DNA of 64,000 nt, taken from assembly GCA_051656645.1 (NCBI GenBank), contig JBOGCH010000039.1, positions 1-64,000 of the forward strand. The letters are read 5' to 3'. Shown in pieces: positions 26,003-34,949 of this stretch. The notes below the pieces were generated by a model. That model saw only the letters and a program-made list of their open reading frames with translations, was not told the DNA's origin and did no database searches. The DNA is from JBOGCH01 sp051656645 (GTDB taxonomy: Bacteria > Bacteroidota > Bacteroidia > Bacteroidales > Marinifilaceae). Position 1 is the first letter of the stretch. Each line of letters opens with the position of its first letter. The position numbers and the translations under genes were made by a program.

Positions 26003-27758
26003 AATCTCCTACACGCTCCACTTTAATCTCAAACTGAGGGGTATAACTAACAACAAATAACGATTTGTTTTCCATTCCCATTCCACCTTCAATTGCACTA
26101 AAACCAAAGGATGAACTTACTCCTACACCAACATTACGTTTTAACCCATCCAAAACATTTGCTCTGCTATTATTGATAATAGGAACGAGATATAACATCA
26201 TGTCATAAGCTCTGTAAGCGAGTTGTGTTGGTAATGTATGATAATAGTTTAAATACTCTTTCTCTATTTGTTTTGTCTTATATGAGTGATTGTTTACATA
26301 ATGCGCTACAACGTACGATACGTTTAGTTTGTAAAATAAATCGCCTTCTATAGAAGCAAAATCATGCCACTCTGGCAAACCGACAAGCGTTATTGGATAT
26401 TTATCGGCAACAACACTTAGAAGTGCCATTAATCGTCCCACCTCTGCCTCGTTAGTTGATGGAAAGAATAATACATTTTCTGTTCCTTCTGATAGTTTAC
26501 CAGCAATATTTGCTTGGTTCAATCCGCTTAAATTCATTTCACTGAATGGCTGATTGTTTTTCATTACTTGTTCTTTTCCCAGGTACAATAAACGTCCGTC
26601 TACCTGTTCGGAACGTACCCCAATGACATTGGCCGCATTACTTTTCTTGCCTATCCAATTTATAAGACCACGCTCAATAACGGTTGCCGATGGATTAACT
26701 TGTACAAAACTCTGTAAATGCTTGAACTCATCTCCTCTTGCCGACAATGGATAAATTACCGGTGTTTGTTTATTTTCCAATCCATGAACAATAACACTGT
26801 AAACAGATCCATACACAGGACCAACCACAACATCCGGGTTTAACGCATTTAGTTCAAATAACAGAGGTTGCATTTTCATGCTGGCCTTTTCTGTGTCAAA
26901 CACATGTACATCCAAATCGTAGCCTGCACGCTTTAATGAATCTATTGCCAATAGCGTACCTTGGTAGAACTGTATAAATTGTTCTGATTTTTTTAATATT
27001 CCCGGCGTTTTCAATGTCGCCGTTGAATCAATCCATACCTGTTCTTTGGCGAAGAAGGGCAACAGCATAGCAATTTTTATTGGCCCTGTTTTAGGTGTAG
27101 CCACTCCTATACTTTCTGGGATAGTATCCACTTGCGGTTCAGCAACCTCCTCTTTCTTATCTACAACAACTTCCTCTACAGGGGTTTTCTCTATAGTGAC
27201 ATCCTGTTGTTCAACGCGGATGTTTTGTTGCGGGATATAAATATCATCTTTAGGTAAATAGACTACGTCGCCAACATTTAAAGTCATTTTTTCATTTAAA
27301 TGTCGGTTGTAACGCAATATGCGTTTAACTTTAATGTTATATAATCTGGAGATAGAATAAAGCGTTTCGCCCGGTTTCACTATGTGTTGGTATAGCTCCT
27401 TGTCTCGACGACCAATGGCCATATCTGCCGGCACATCAGTGCTTTCTGACGCTACATTTCTTACCACCTGCTCCACTGTCGGTTGGACATAACTAGGAGC
27501 AACGTGAGGTATTTTAATAATATCTTGCAGTGCCAATGCATTGTCAGTTTTGTCATTCACCTTACGTACCTCTTCAACCGGTACTTCATAAGCTTTACAT
27601 ATTGAATACAGCGTTTGGCCTTTCTCTACAGTATGTAAATAATACTCTTTACCTTTAATTACAACAATTTCTTCCGATTTACTAACCGCTACGTTCTGGG
27701 CGAAAGCCGAAGAACAAATCAAACAGAAGATTGCAAATAGAGCAGTTATTGACTTCAT
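25992..27758 (-). CDS. LysM domain protein with periplasmic binding-protein-like domain
   Basis: After a signal peptide (~20 residues, ending near AFA-QN) come two LysM domains at about 36-82 (YLHTVEKGQTLYSICKAYEV) and 124-171 (YQHIVKPGETLYSISRLYNI), which bind peptidoglycan. A Pro/Val/Glu-rich linker leads to a C-terminal region (~225-588) resembling a type 1 periplasmic binding fold (IKIAMLLPFF, PDVVVGPVYGS, NVLFFPSTNEAEVG), as in LpoA-like or amino-acid-binding proteins. The likely site of action is the periplasm on the wall. What the binding domain recognises is unknown. Confidence 0.85.
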   Translation of the reverse strand: MKSITALFAIFCLICSSAFAQNVAVSKSEEIVVIKGKEYYLHTVEKGQTLYSICKAYEVPVEEVRKVNDKTDNALALQDIIKIPHVAPSYVQPTVEQVVRNVASESTDVPADMAIGRRDKELYQHIVKPGETLYSISRLYNIKVKRILRYNRHLNEKMTLNVGDVVYLPKDDIYIPQQNIRVEQQDVTIEKTPVEEVVVDKKEEVAEPQVDTIPESIGVATPKTGPIKIAMLLPFFAKEQVWIDSTATLKTPGILKKSEQFIQFYQGTLLAIDSLKRAGYDLDVHVFDTEKASMKMQPLLFELNALNPDVVVGPVYGSVYSVIVHGLENKQTPVIYPLSARGDEFKHLQSFVQVNPSATVIERGLINWIGKKSNAANVIGVRSEQVDGRLLYLGKEQVMKNNQPFSEMNLSGLNQANIAGKLSEGTENVLFFPSTNEAEVGRLMALLSVVADKYPITLVGLPEWHDFASIEGDLFYKLNVSYVVAHYVNNHSYKTKQIEKEYLNYYHTLPTQLAYRAYDMMLYLVPIINNSRANVLDGLKRNVGVGVSSSFGFSAIEGGMGMENKSLFVVSYTPQFEIKVERVGDYGK

Positions 27759-27786
27759 TGAACGTTTTTTTAGTGATACTAAGGGG

Positions 27787-27794
27787 CAAATTTA
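27787..27794 (-). promoter_or_regulatory. Candidate -7 promoter box of the LysM-channel operon
   Basis: The minus strand reads TAAATTTG, a full TAnnTTTG match, 28 bp before the LysM gene ATG. It is back-to-back with the PASTA gene's box at 27829. Confidence 0.45.
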
Positions 27795-27828
27795 GGAAAA
27801 TAGTGGTAGATAATTAAAAAAACTACAT

Positions 27829-27836
27829 TATTTTTG
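27829..27836 (+). promoter_or_regulatory. Candidate -7 promoter box of the PASTA-pseudouridine synthase operon
   Basis: TATTTTTG on the plus strand matches TAnnTTTG, about 98 bp before the PASTA gene ATG. The -33 box is weak. Confidence 0.4.
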
Positions 27837-27934
27837 CACTCGTAATGCCAATGCCTTATAACACACTCATATTATTTATAATGATAAGGGTATTTGGCTA
27901 TAGATGAAAATGCTAAATTATTGAAACTAAATCT

Positions 27935-28753
27935 ATGAAGTTCTTCTCAAAATTCGCTTTTTACGTTGCAAATATACTTTTAGCTGTTGTAATTGTTGTT
28001 GCTGTATCATCCTTTATGCTTAACTACCTTGACAACTATACTAATCACGGTGAAACTATAGAGGTACCGGCGTTTTATCGCATGAGCAAAAATGAGTTCG
28101 CTGCAGCGGCAAAAGGAAAACAATTACAGATAACTATTATTGACTCTTTATACAATAAAAACGAATTGCCGGGTGTTGTTCTTGAACAATATCCTGCTCC
28201 GGGGGCCAAAGTAAAAGCTAATAGAATGATTCAGGTAGTTGTTAATATGCAAAGCCCTGAGAAAATCACGTTTCCTAACTTGCTAAATAGCGCTTATAGA
28301 CAATCCACACAAACTATAGAGGCCTTAGGTCTGCGTGTGGGACGTATTTCTTATAAACCATCTGAATTTAAAAACCTGGTATTAGGATTTACCGTTGCGG
28401 GCATGCCAATAGCTCCAAATGATAAAATAGCAAAAGGGACTGTAGTAGATATTGTGCTTGGCGATGGAAACTCAAGTAATCGGGTAGCAATGCCTCGTGT
28501 TGTGGGTCTAAACTACCGTAAAGCAGCTACACTTATCCGACAATCATTCCTGAATACGGACAGTATATTCATGGACGAGACGGTTGATTTAACTCAGGAC
28601 TATGGAAACTGCTGGGTATATATGCAAAATCCTCGCCCGGACTCACTTATTCCGGCTGGTACAGGTATAAAATTATATCTGACAAACTCGAAAGAGTTAA
28701 CCATGAGACAAGATTCACTTAACATTGATAACTTAGAAATCGATAATATATGA
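27935..28753 (+). CDS. Membrane-anchored PASTA domain protein
   Basis: A 272-residue protein with one N-terminal transmembrane helix (about residues 7-30) and three PASTA-type domains in the periplasmic part: TIEVPAFYRMSKNEF, KITFPNLLNSAYRQS and RVAMPRVVGLNYRKA, each ending in a P.P..K/G strand. PASTA domains bind peptidoglycan stems or beta-lactams in other proteins; here there is no attached kinase or transpeptidase. It overlaps the next gene by 4 bp. A PASTA-pseudouridine synthase pair is usual in Bacteroidetes, commonly near ddl, which is not in this window. Confidence 0.88.
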   Translation: MKFFSKFAFYVANILLAVVIVVAVSSFMLNYLDNYTNHGETIEVPAFYRMSKNEFAAAAKGKQLQITIIDSLYNKNELPGVVLEQYPAPGAKVKANRMIQVVVNMQSPEKITFPNLLNSAYRQSTQTIEALGLRVGRISYKPSEFKNLVLGFTVAGMPIAPNDKIAKGTVVDIVLGDGNSSNRVAMPRVVGLNYRKAATLIRQSFLNTDSIFMDETVDLTQDYGNCWVYMQNPRPDSLIPAGTGIKLYLTNSKELTMRQDSLNIDNLEIDNI

Positions 28754-29874
28754 TTTTAAATAACGAGACGCAAAACGAGATGGAAGAATTCAACGAACTT
28801 GATACATTTAATGACGTTGAAGAAGGAGATGACACATGCGCCTGTAGCGAAACAGATGCCGAGAAATTTGAACATCATCGTTTCTCTGTCGATGCCGGAC
28901 AAACTCCACTACGTATTGACAAATTCCTAATGGATAGACTTCAAAATGCAACAAGAACAAAAATTCAAGATGCAGCGGAGGCTGGGAACATATTAGTAAA
29001 TGAGAAACCCGTAAAATCCAACTATAAAGTTAAACCGGGCGATACGATCTCAGTGGTAATGAGTTACCCAAAAAGAGAAATTCGTATTATCCCTCAAGAT
29101 ATTCCATTGAATATTGTTTATGAAGACGATTATTTAATGGTGATAAATAAAGAGCCAGGAATGGTGGTACATCCATCTTACGGACACTATACCGGAACAT
29201 TGGTTAACGCGCTAGCTTGGCATTTGCAAGGCAATCCGTTATTTGAAGACAATGACCCACGTCCGGGATTAGTACACCGTATAGATAAAGACACGTCTGG
29301 GCTATTAGTGATTGCAAAAACGGAAGATGCGAAAGTACATCTTGCCTCTCAATTTTTCCACAAAACATCAAGTCGCAGATATGTTGCCGTTTGTTGGGGA
29401 GTTCCACAGGAGAAAGAGGGTACTATAGTTGGAAACATTGGCCGTAACTTACAAAATCGAAAAATCATGCATACCTTTGTTAACGAAGAACATGGTAAAC
29501 ATGCAGTTACGCACTATAAGGTTTTAGAGGAATTAGGATATGTAAGTGTTGTGGAGTGTATTTTAGAGACAGGACGTACACATCAGATACGTGCACACTT
29601 TAAACATATTAAACACCCGTTATTTAACGATCCGGAGTATGGTGGTAATCAAATCCTACGTGGAACAACATTTACTAAATATAGACAGTTTGTGAACAAC
29701 TGCTTCTCAACTTGTCCGCGTCAGGCTTTACACGCTAAGACATTAGGATTTGTTCATCCTGTAACTGGTGAGGAGATGTTATTTGACTCTGAAATACCAA
29801 AGGATATGCAACAGCTTATTGAAAAGTGGAGAGGATACACGGAACATAGAGGCTTTGAGCAAGAGGAAGATTAG
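28750..29874 (+). CDS. RluA-family 23S rRNA pseudouridine synthase (RluD-like)
   Basis: Isomerises specific uridines in RNA to pseudouridine. An acidic N-terminal extension (~40 residues) precedes an S4 RNA-binding domain (LRIDKFLMDRLQNATRTKIQDAAEAG) and the catalytic domain with the HRIDKDTSGLLVIAK motif, whose first Asp is the nucleophile, then the RTHQIRAHF segment and a DPEYGG strand. Architecture and length (374) fit RluD, which modifies 23S helix 69, but RluC or tRNA targets cannot be excluded. Translationally coupled to the PASTA gene by a 4-bp overlap. Confidence 0.92.
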   Translation: MILNNETQNEMEEFNELDTFNDVEEGDDTCACSETDAEKFEHHRFSVDAGQTPLRIDKFLMDRLQNATRTKIQDAAEAGNILVNEKPVKSNYKVKPGDTISVVMSYPKREIRIIPQDIPLNIVYEDDYLMVINKEPGMVVHPSYGHYTGTLVNALAWHLQGNPLFEDNDPRPGLVHRIDKDTSGLLVIAKTEDAKVHLASQFFHKTSSRRYVAVCWGVPQEKEGTIVGNIGRNLQNRKIMHTFVNEEHGKHAVTHYKVLEELGYVSVVECILETGRTHQIRAHFKHIKHPLFNDPEYGGNQILRGTTFTKYRQFVNNCFSTCPRQALHAKTLGFVHPVTGEEMLFDSEIPKDMQQLIEKWRGYTEHRGFEQEED

Positions 29875-29930
29875 GTTATTGTGGATGTACTTGAGGTAAA
29901 GTAATTATTTTCCCCGAATGCACAGAACAT

Positions 29931-29994
29931 ACATATCAGATAATATAACAAGAACTCGGTTTAAACCGAGTTCTTGTTATATTATCTGATATGT
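29931..29994. repeat. 64-bp perfect palindrome, no spacer
   Basis: Bases 29931-29962 are the exact reverse complement of 29963-29994, with centre TTTAAA and no unpaired spacer. The inner 26 bp around AACTCGGTTTAAACCGAGTT are the most GC-rich. It starts 56 bp after the pseudouridine synthase stop codon and ends 110 bp before the end of the convergent PagL-like gene, so a bidirectional terminator is a reasonable role (each flank reads TTGTTATATTAT out of the core). For a terminator it is unusually long, and it has no loop. Confidence 0.9.
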
Positions 29995-30104
29995 TGATTA
30001 ATTGATGGTATAAGTAGATTGGAAGCCTATATTCAGGTATTACTACAAACTTAATGCGTACGGCATATTTGCTAGACATAGCTTTAATAAAAGCACGCTT
30101 GTTT

Positions 30105-31385
30105 TTATCTGTGTTTTGGATAGTTATCGCTTCTAAATAAATAGCCTACTCCTAGCATAAGAAAATTGGGACGTTGAAAGTTTTGTAAGCGATAACCTAC
30201 ATTTATAAATGCACCCTTAACAACATCCATTTTTAAAGTAACTGTTTGGTAAAAACGTGCATCATTTCCACTATTACGAAATACATCATATCCCAAACTT
30301 CCTGAAAGTGTAAAATAAGGCATTACGTAATCCACTCTTCCGGCACAACCAATAGCCCATTGGTCGGCTTTATCGGCCATGTATGTAGTAAATTCCTTTT
30401 TAACCAATCTGTAAGTGGCATTTCTACTTTCATCACGCGTAATATCAACATTAAAACCTGCCCGAAAGCGATGATTAAAGGAATAAATAGCAGCTAATGT
30501 TGTTCCTTGAACGTTATATTTTTTGGTTTTATATGCTTGTAATGGTTCTCGCTTAATTACCAAAGTTTTTTGAACTGTAGCAGCGAAGAGTGTAACTTCG
30601 TACATCCAACGCCGATCATATGGCTCAACACCCACTCCTATCAAGTAACTTCTTCGCTCATTTATATTATTAATATAATAATTTACTCCAACCAAACCAG
30701 TAATGGTGTTTAGCCCCCGATTAGGCTCATGTGTATTGCCATTTGAGAAATGTGACAGAGCAACCCCCACACGTACATCTACCCTATTACTAGGCTCCCA
30801 ATTGAGATATAAAGAACCGTTCATGTAAGCACTCATTTTACTACCTATAACTAAATTATAAGGATTGGTATGAGGTTTAAAATGCTTCCAGTTGCTAGCT
30901 ATACCAAAATTCCATTCATACCATAAGCAAACGCGGTTTGTAATGTGCCTAATGTGTCCCCCCTGGAATACATAAACACTCCATGGGTTTCCAAGCTCGG
31001 TGGTATTACCAAACATGTTATACCCAAAACCTATTCCTTGGTAGGGAGATCCGAATACTCGATCAATCCAACTGCCAGGATAGGTTCTAAAACCGAATTT
31101 TAAATAAACATTTGATGTGTACTTAATATGTTCACCTTTAGCACTTGATCCGCGTAGAAATTTGTCAGTCCCCATTACGAAGCCGCTCCTCATTTCGCCC
31201 GATAAACTATATATGCGCTGATTGAGTTTTACGGTATCTATATATGGCAAACCGGGCAATGAGGGTAAAGCAGGTATATTGTTCTCCGATAATACGGGAA
31301 AAGCGTACATAAATAGTAGCGCACAGATAAGCGTACCTGTAAACAGCGTTTTTTTTAACCAAATATGTACGAATTTTGTATTCAC
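30105..31385 (-). CDS. PagL-like acyloxyacyl hydrolase (lipid A 3-O-deacylase family)
   Basis: A 426-residue outer-membrane barrel-like protein with an N-terminal signal sequence (about residues 1-33). The segment YQGIGFGYNMF, a VYVFQGGHIRHI strand, the LWYEWNFGIASNW strand and especially VALSHFSNGNTHEPNRGLN resemble PagL, where His and Ser of an HxSN motif are catalytic. The Glu that I recall completing the triad in P. aeruginosa PagL aligns here with Asn. The C-terminal ~170 residues add further beta strands not found in the ~170-residue PagL. It likely acts on lipid A or another outer-membrane lipid. Monocistronic. Confidence 0.78.
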   Translation of the reverse strand: MNTKFVHIWLKKTLFTGTLICALLFMYAFPVLSENNIPALPSLPGLPYIDTVKLNQRIYSLSGEMRSGFVMGTDKFLRGSSAKGEHIKYTSNVYLKFGFRTYPGSWIDRVFGSPYQGIGFGYNMFGNTTELGNPWSVYVFQGGHIRHITNRVCLWYEWNFGIASNWKHFKPHTNPYNLVIGSKMSAYMNGSLYLNWEPSNRVDVRVGVALSHFSNGNTHEPNRGLNTITGLVGVNYYINNINERRSYLIGVGVEPYDRRWMYEVTLFAATVQKTLVIKREPLQAYKTKKYNVQGTTLAAIYSFNHRFRAGFNVDITRDESRNATYRLVKKEFTTYMADKADQWAIGCAGRVDYVMPYFTLSGSLGYDVFRNSGNDARFYQTVTLKMDVVKGAFINVGYRLQNFQRPNFLMLGVGYLFRSDNYPKHR

Positions 31386-31469
31386 GTTTCAACAATTTAA
31401 TTTATAGTTATTCTAATATCTAAGCATATAACTATAACTGCATTAAAAAGTTTCGGAACGTACAATATT

Positions 31470-32261
31470 TCACTTTTTCTCTGTTTTTTTTGCTTCATTC
31501 CAAAGTGCATCCATCTCCTCAAGCGTCAAATCATTTATGTTTTTCCCAGAGGCTAAACACTGATCTTCTAAGTAGGTAAAACGACGAATAAATTTTTTAT
31601 TACAACGCTCCAGGGCATTCTCCGGATTAACTTTATACAAACGCGCGGCATTAATTAGAGAGAAAAAAAGATCACCAAATTCCTCTTCCATTTTATCTTC
31701 ATTGCAATTTGCTGCTTCTATTTCAAATTCAGCAATCTCCTCTTTTACTTTATTCCAAACATCTTCACGATTTGCCCAATCGAAACCAACACCGCGAGCT
31801 TTATCTTGAATACGGTAGGCTTTCACTAGCGAAGGCAACGAATTAGGTACCCCCTCCAACACACGATTATTACGCCCTTTTTCTTTTAATTTTAACTGTT
31901 CCCAGTTTTTCAGAACCTCCTCTGGGGTATCCGCCTTGACATCTCCGTAGATGTGGGGATGTCTATATTTTAATTTTTCACAAATACCATTTAATACATC
32001 AGCAATATCAAACTGTCCATGTTCCTCTGCAATTTGAGCGTAGAACACGATGTGCATGATCAAATCCCCAAGTTCTTTGCAAACTTCATCGGTATTATTA
32101 TCCATAATTGCATCTGCAAGCTCAAACGTCTCTTCAATAGTCAAAGGGCGCAATGATTGTATTGTTTGTTTTTTATCCCATGGACATTGGGAACGTAAAG
32201 TTTTTATTACGTCCAACAGCTGTTCAAATGCCTCTTTCTTCTCTTCTTTATTATGTCGCAT
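31470..32261 (-). CDS. mazG: Nucleoside triphosphate pyrophosphohydrolase MazG
   Basis: Hydrolyses (d)NTPs to (d)NMPs plus pyrophosphate, cleaning the nucleotide pool and, in E. coli, lowering ppGpp. Two MazG domains are visible: the first with LRSQCPWDKKQTIQSLRPLTIEETFELADAI and EELGDLIMHIVFYAQIAEE-like metal-binding Glu/Asp, the second with EEIAEFEIEAA and EEFGDLFFSLINAARLY. I start at the ATG of MRHNKEEKK (32261): a TATTTTTG box at 32296-32303 would place the transcript start just before the upstream ATG at 32285, leaving it almost no leader. Confidence 0.93.
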   Translation of the reverse strand: MRHNKEEKKEAFEQLLDVIKTLRSQCPWDKKQTIQSLRPLTIEETFELADAIMDNNTDEVCKELGDLIMHIVFYAQIAEEHGQFDIADVLNGICEKLKYRHPHIYGDVKADTPEEVLKNWEQLKLKEKGRNNRVLEGVPNSLPSLVKAYRIQDKARGVGFDWANREDVWNKVKEEIAEFEIEAANCNEDKMEEEFGDLFFSLINAARLYKVNPENALERCNKKFIRRFTYLEDQCLASGKNINDLTLEEMDALWNEAKKTEKK

Positions 32262-32295
32262 ATTTTTATAATATATTAAGTTCATATTCTCTCAT

Positions 32296-32303
32296 CAAAA
32301 ATA
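32296..32303 (-). promoter_or_regulatory. Candidate -7 promoter box of mazG
   Basis: The minus strand reads TATTTTTG, a TAnnTTTG match 34 bp before the preferred mazG ATG at 32261. No -33 TTTG is seen at 19 bp. Confidence 0.4.
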
Positions 32304-32518
32304 ACACACCACGCGTGGCCCGAGGTTGGAAATGAATATCAAGTTCGCAACTCATGGTGATTGTAAAAATAAAGGTACTACTTTTTCCGGCAAATTTGAT
32401 AAATCATGAAAAATGTATCGGTAACGTATGCGCTCGATTACAACATAATTTACATGGATAAAAGTCATTATTTTTTGCAAAAAATAACGTGGAAATCTTC
32501 GAAAACACTGCTTTAAGT

Positions 32519-32549
32519 TTTAATCCCAAATATAAACAGCGTATATTTG
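32519..32549 (+). promoter_or_regulatory. Promoter of the YidE-type transporter gene
   Basis: TTTA at 32519-32522, 19 bp, then TATATTTG at 32542-32549: the Bacteroidetes pattern with one mismatch in the -33 box. The implied 5' leader is about 150 nt, long for this window. Confidence 0.6.
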
Positions 32550-32704
32550 CAACGCGAAAATAGATACACTTAAAGCTTATACTTATTTGTTTTTGAAAGG
32601 ATGGATACAGGCGGGAAGGGTTGCAGCTACATATCGGTAGTAGCTGTTGTTATTTATGTAATCGCACATCGAGAAATCAATTAAATTATATATTTTTCAT
32701 AGTT

Positions 32705-34300
32705 ATGTTTGAGAGTTTATTACAGTCGTCTTATTTTGCGCTGTTTTTGATTGTTGCCCTAGGATTTATTGTTGGGCGCATTAATTTTAAAGGGATTTCT
32801 CTGGATGTATCGGCAGTAATCTTTATTGCCCTTCTTTTTGGACATTTTGGAGTTATTATTCCTAAGGAGTTAGGTAATTTTGGATTGGTGTTATTTATTT
32901 TCACCATTGGTATTCAAGCAGGGCCTGGTTTCTTTGATTCATTTAAATCAAAAGGAACTACCTTAATTTTAATTACCACCCTTATCATCGCATCAGCCAG
33001 TTTAACAGGCGTTATTTTAAGTTACATATTCGACATTTCGGCTGCCGAATTAACAGGTTTGCTTGCCGGAGCTTTAACAAGTACTCCAGGTCTTGCTGCT
33101 GCTATTGATGCAACGAAGTCATCACAATCCTCTATCGCATATGGTATTGCATATCCGTTTGGAGTTATTGGCGTAATTTTGTTTGTTAAGTTATTACCTC
33201 GTATTTTGCGAATCGATCTGAAAAAAGAAGAAGAAAGACTGAGCAAAATCGATGAAGATAAATATCCTGGATTATATGCCGCGACTTTTAAAGTTACAAA
33301 TAGTAACACATTTGGCAAATCGTTAAAACAACTTCAAGTACGTGCCATGACAGGCGCTGTTATATCTAGAGTACAACAAAACGGAATTTCCGTAATGCCA
33401 ACTCCAGACATGGTTCTTGAGCAAAACGATTATGTAAAAGCTGTTGGTACAGACGAAGCTTTAAAACAAATTGAAGTTCTATTAGGCGAGCGTGTTGATA
33501 TTGATCTTCCATTAGCGGACTCTTATGAGTTACAAATTTTACTTTTAACAAATAAAGAGGTTATTGGTAAAAAGCTTGGAAAATTAAACTTACAAAGTAC
33601 TTACGGTTGTACTATAACACGTATACGACGAAGTGGTATTGACCTTACTCCAAGACCTGACCTAGTTTTGAAATTTGGTGATAAATTAACAGTTATCGGC
33701 CATGAGGAAAGTATGAAAACTGTATCGAAGATATTTGGTAACGATGAGAAAAAGTTATCGGATACAGATTTCTTCCCCATTGCAATGGGTATTGTTTTAG
33801 GTGTTTTATTTGGTAAATTAAACATCTCATTACCTAACGGCTTCTCATTCTCGCCGGGTCTAACAGGAGGTATTTTACTTGTTGCGTTAGTACTAAGCGC
33901 CATAGGAAAGACTGGACCTATTATTTGGTCTATGTCCGGATCGGCTAACTCGTTATTACGTCAACTAGGCTTACTTTTATTCCTTGCTGAAGTTGGTACA
34001 AGCGCCGGAGTGAATTTGGTGGCTACTTTTGAAGAAAGTGGATGGTTACTATTTGGTGTTGGTTTTGCCATTACAATGGTACCGTTAATAGTGGCTGCGT
34101 TTGTTGGACACTATGTGTTTAAGATTTCTATTTTCGATTTGCTTGGAACTATTACCGGTGGTATGACAAGTACGCCGGGATTAGCTGCAGCCGATTCGAT
34201 GAGTGATAAATACTCACCAAGTGTAGCATACGCCACAGTATATCCAATAGCGATGGTATTACTTATTGTGTTTATTCAGTTAATTGCAACACTGTTCTAA
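32705..34300 (+). CDS. AspT/YidE/YbjL-type transporter with two TrkA-C domains
   Basis: A 531-residue membrane protein of the aspartate:alanine exchanger-like family. An N-terminal and a C-terminal block of ~5-6 membrane helices each carry the family's duplicated motif (LTSTPGLAAAIDATKS in the first, MTSTPGLAAADSMSDK in the second). Between them, around residues 190-370, lie two TrkA-C (RCK_C) domains ending in LEQNDYVKAVG and LKFGDKLTVIG, which usually bind a regulatory ligand. The substrate is not evident; dicarboxylates or amino acids are typical. I start at MFESLLQSSYF because the frame upstream (to a TTG at 32621) has no family similarity and lies in the leader. Confidence 0.9.
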   Translation: MFESLLQSSYFALFLIVALGFIVGRINFKGISLDVSAVIFIALLFGHFGVIIPKELGNFGLVLFIFTIGIQAGPGFFDSFKSKGTTLILITTLIIASASLTGVILSYIFDISAAELTGLLAGALTSTPGLAAAIDATKSSQSSIAYGIAYPFGVIGVILFVKLLPRILRIDLKKEEERLSKIDEDKYPGLYAATFKVTNSNTFGKSLKQLQVRAMTGAVISRVQQNGISVMPTPDMVLEQNDYVKAVGTDEALKQIEVLLGERVDIDLPLADSYELQILLLTNKEVIGKKLGKLNLQSTYGCTITRIRRSGIDLTPRPDLVLKFGDKLTVIGHEESMKTVSKIFGNDEKKLSDTDFFPIAMGIVLGVLFGKLNISLPNGFSFSPGLTGGILLVALVLSAIGKTGPIIWSMSGSANSLLRQLGLLLFLAEVGTSAGVNLVATFEESGWLLFGVGFAITMVPLIVAAFVGHYVFKISIFDLLGTITGGMTSTPGLAAADSMSDKYSPSVAYATVYPIAMVLLIVFIQLIATLF

Positions 34301-34313
34301 AAACAATTTACAT

Positions 34314-34362
34314 AAAATAATAAGTCCGGATAACAACATCTGTTATCCGGACTTATTATTTT
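34314..34362. terminator. Bidirectional intrinsic terminator between the transporter and DNA glycosylase genes
   Basis: A 22-bp perfect stem (34314-34335 with 34341-34362; core AAGTCCGGATAACA) and a 5-nt loop, flanked by A/T runs suited to termination in both directions. It fills the gap between the two convergent stop codons. Confidence 0.88.
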
Positions 34363-34935
34363 CTACAATAGATTTATTTGCTTAAACATTGCCGCATAAG
34401 CCATGGCCTTCTCAATTATAGGCTTGGGGTATGCTCTCGAAGTTGATGGCATCCGATAAAAAGCGTACTCTCTATTTTCAAGCATAAATAGTACCGCTTG
34501 CCCTACAGCCGGTTGTTCGTTGATATTTAATTGCGAACAGATTAAATCCGTTGCTTTTTGTCCTGTTGTTACAATAGCCCTACAATTGGGGATTTGACGG
34601 AGTAAATTAGCAATATCCGTATGTACAACAACTTCCAAAAACTTATCGGAGGCATTATCCTTTAGTCGAATAATCTCCTCTGCTGTATCAAATATTGCAA
34701 TCCCTTTCTCGGATAAAAAGTCAATGAGCTTATCCTTATCGAAAGCTTTTTTATTATCGGCTAAGAAATAATCCTTATTTTCAAAGAATACATATCCTAT
34801 TATGCGCCACATGTCATTCTGTAAATTTGGATAGAAAAACTCCATCGACCACCTTTTGCGCGGTGGAGGAAAACTACCCAACATTAATAGTTTTGCATTT
34901 GGCGGGAGAAAAGGTTGCAAAGGATGCTTTTCCAC
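34363..34935 (-). CDS. Uracil-DNA glycosylase superfamily protein
   Basis: A 190-residue protein with the superfamily's N-terminal active-site strand (LLMLGSFPPPRKRWSMEFFYPN), a MWRIIGYVFF segment typical of the small MUG/HDG-like members, the central IVTTGQKATDL strand and a C-terminal MPSTSRAYP loop that corresponds to the DNA-intercalating HPS region. It probably removes uracil or a deaminated purine from DNA; the exact base is not determined. It lies 14 bp downstream of pssA on the same strand. Confidence 0.82.
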   Translation of the reverse strand: MEKHPLQPFLPPNAKLLMLGSFPPPRKRWSMEFFYPNLQNDMWRIIGYVFFENKDYFLADNKKAFDKDKLIDFLSEKGIAIFDTAEEIIRLKDNASDKFLEVVVHTDIANLLRQIPNCRAIVTTGQKATDLICSQLNINEQPAVGQAVLFMLENREYAFYRMPSTSRAYPKPIIEKAMAYAAMFKQINLL

Positions 34936-34949
34936 TGTTTAGTGCGTAT

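Larger units (their letters stand above)
32262..32704. other. Divergent spacer between mazG and the YidE-type transporter
   Basis: It contains the mazG -7 box (32296-32303), the transporter promoter (32519-32549) and a ~150-nt predicted transporter leader. The leader is locally GC-richer than its surroundings around 32600-32630 and holds a 7-bp hairpin CAGCTAC/GTAGCTG (32624-32630 with 32640-32646). A structured regulatory leader is possible but matches no riboswitch that I recognise. Confidence 0.45.
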
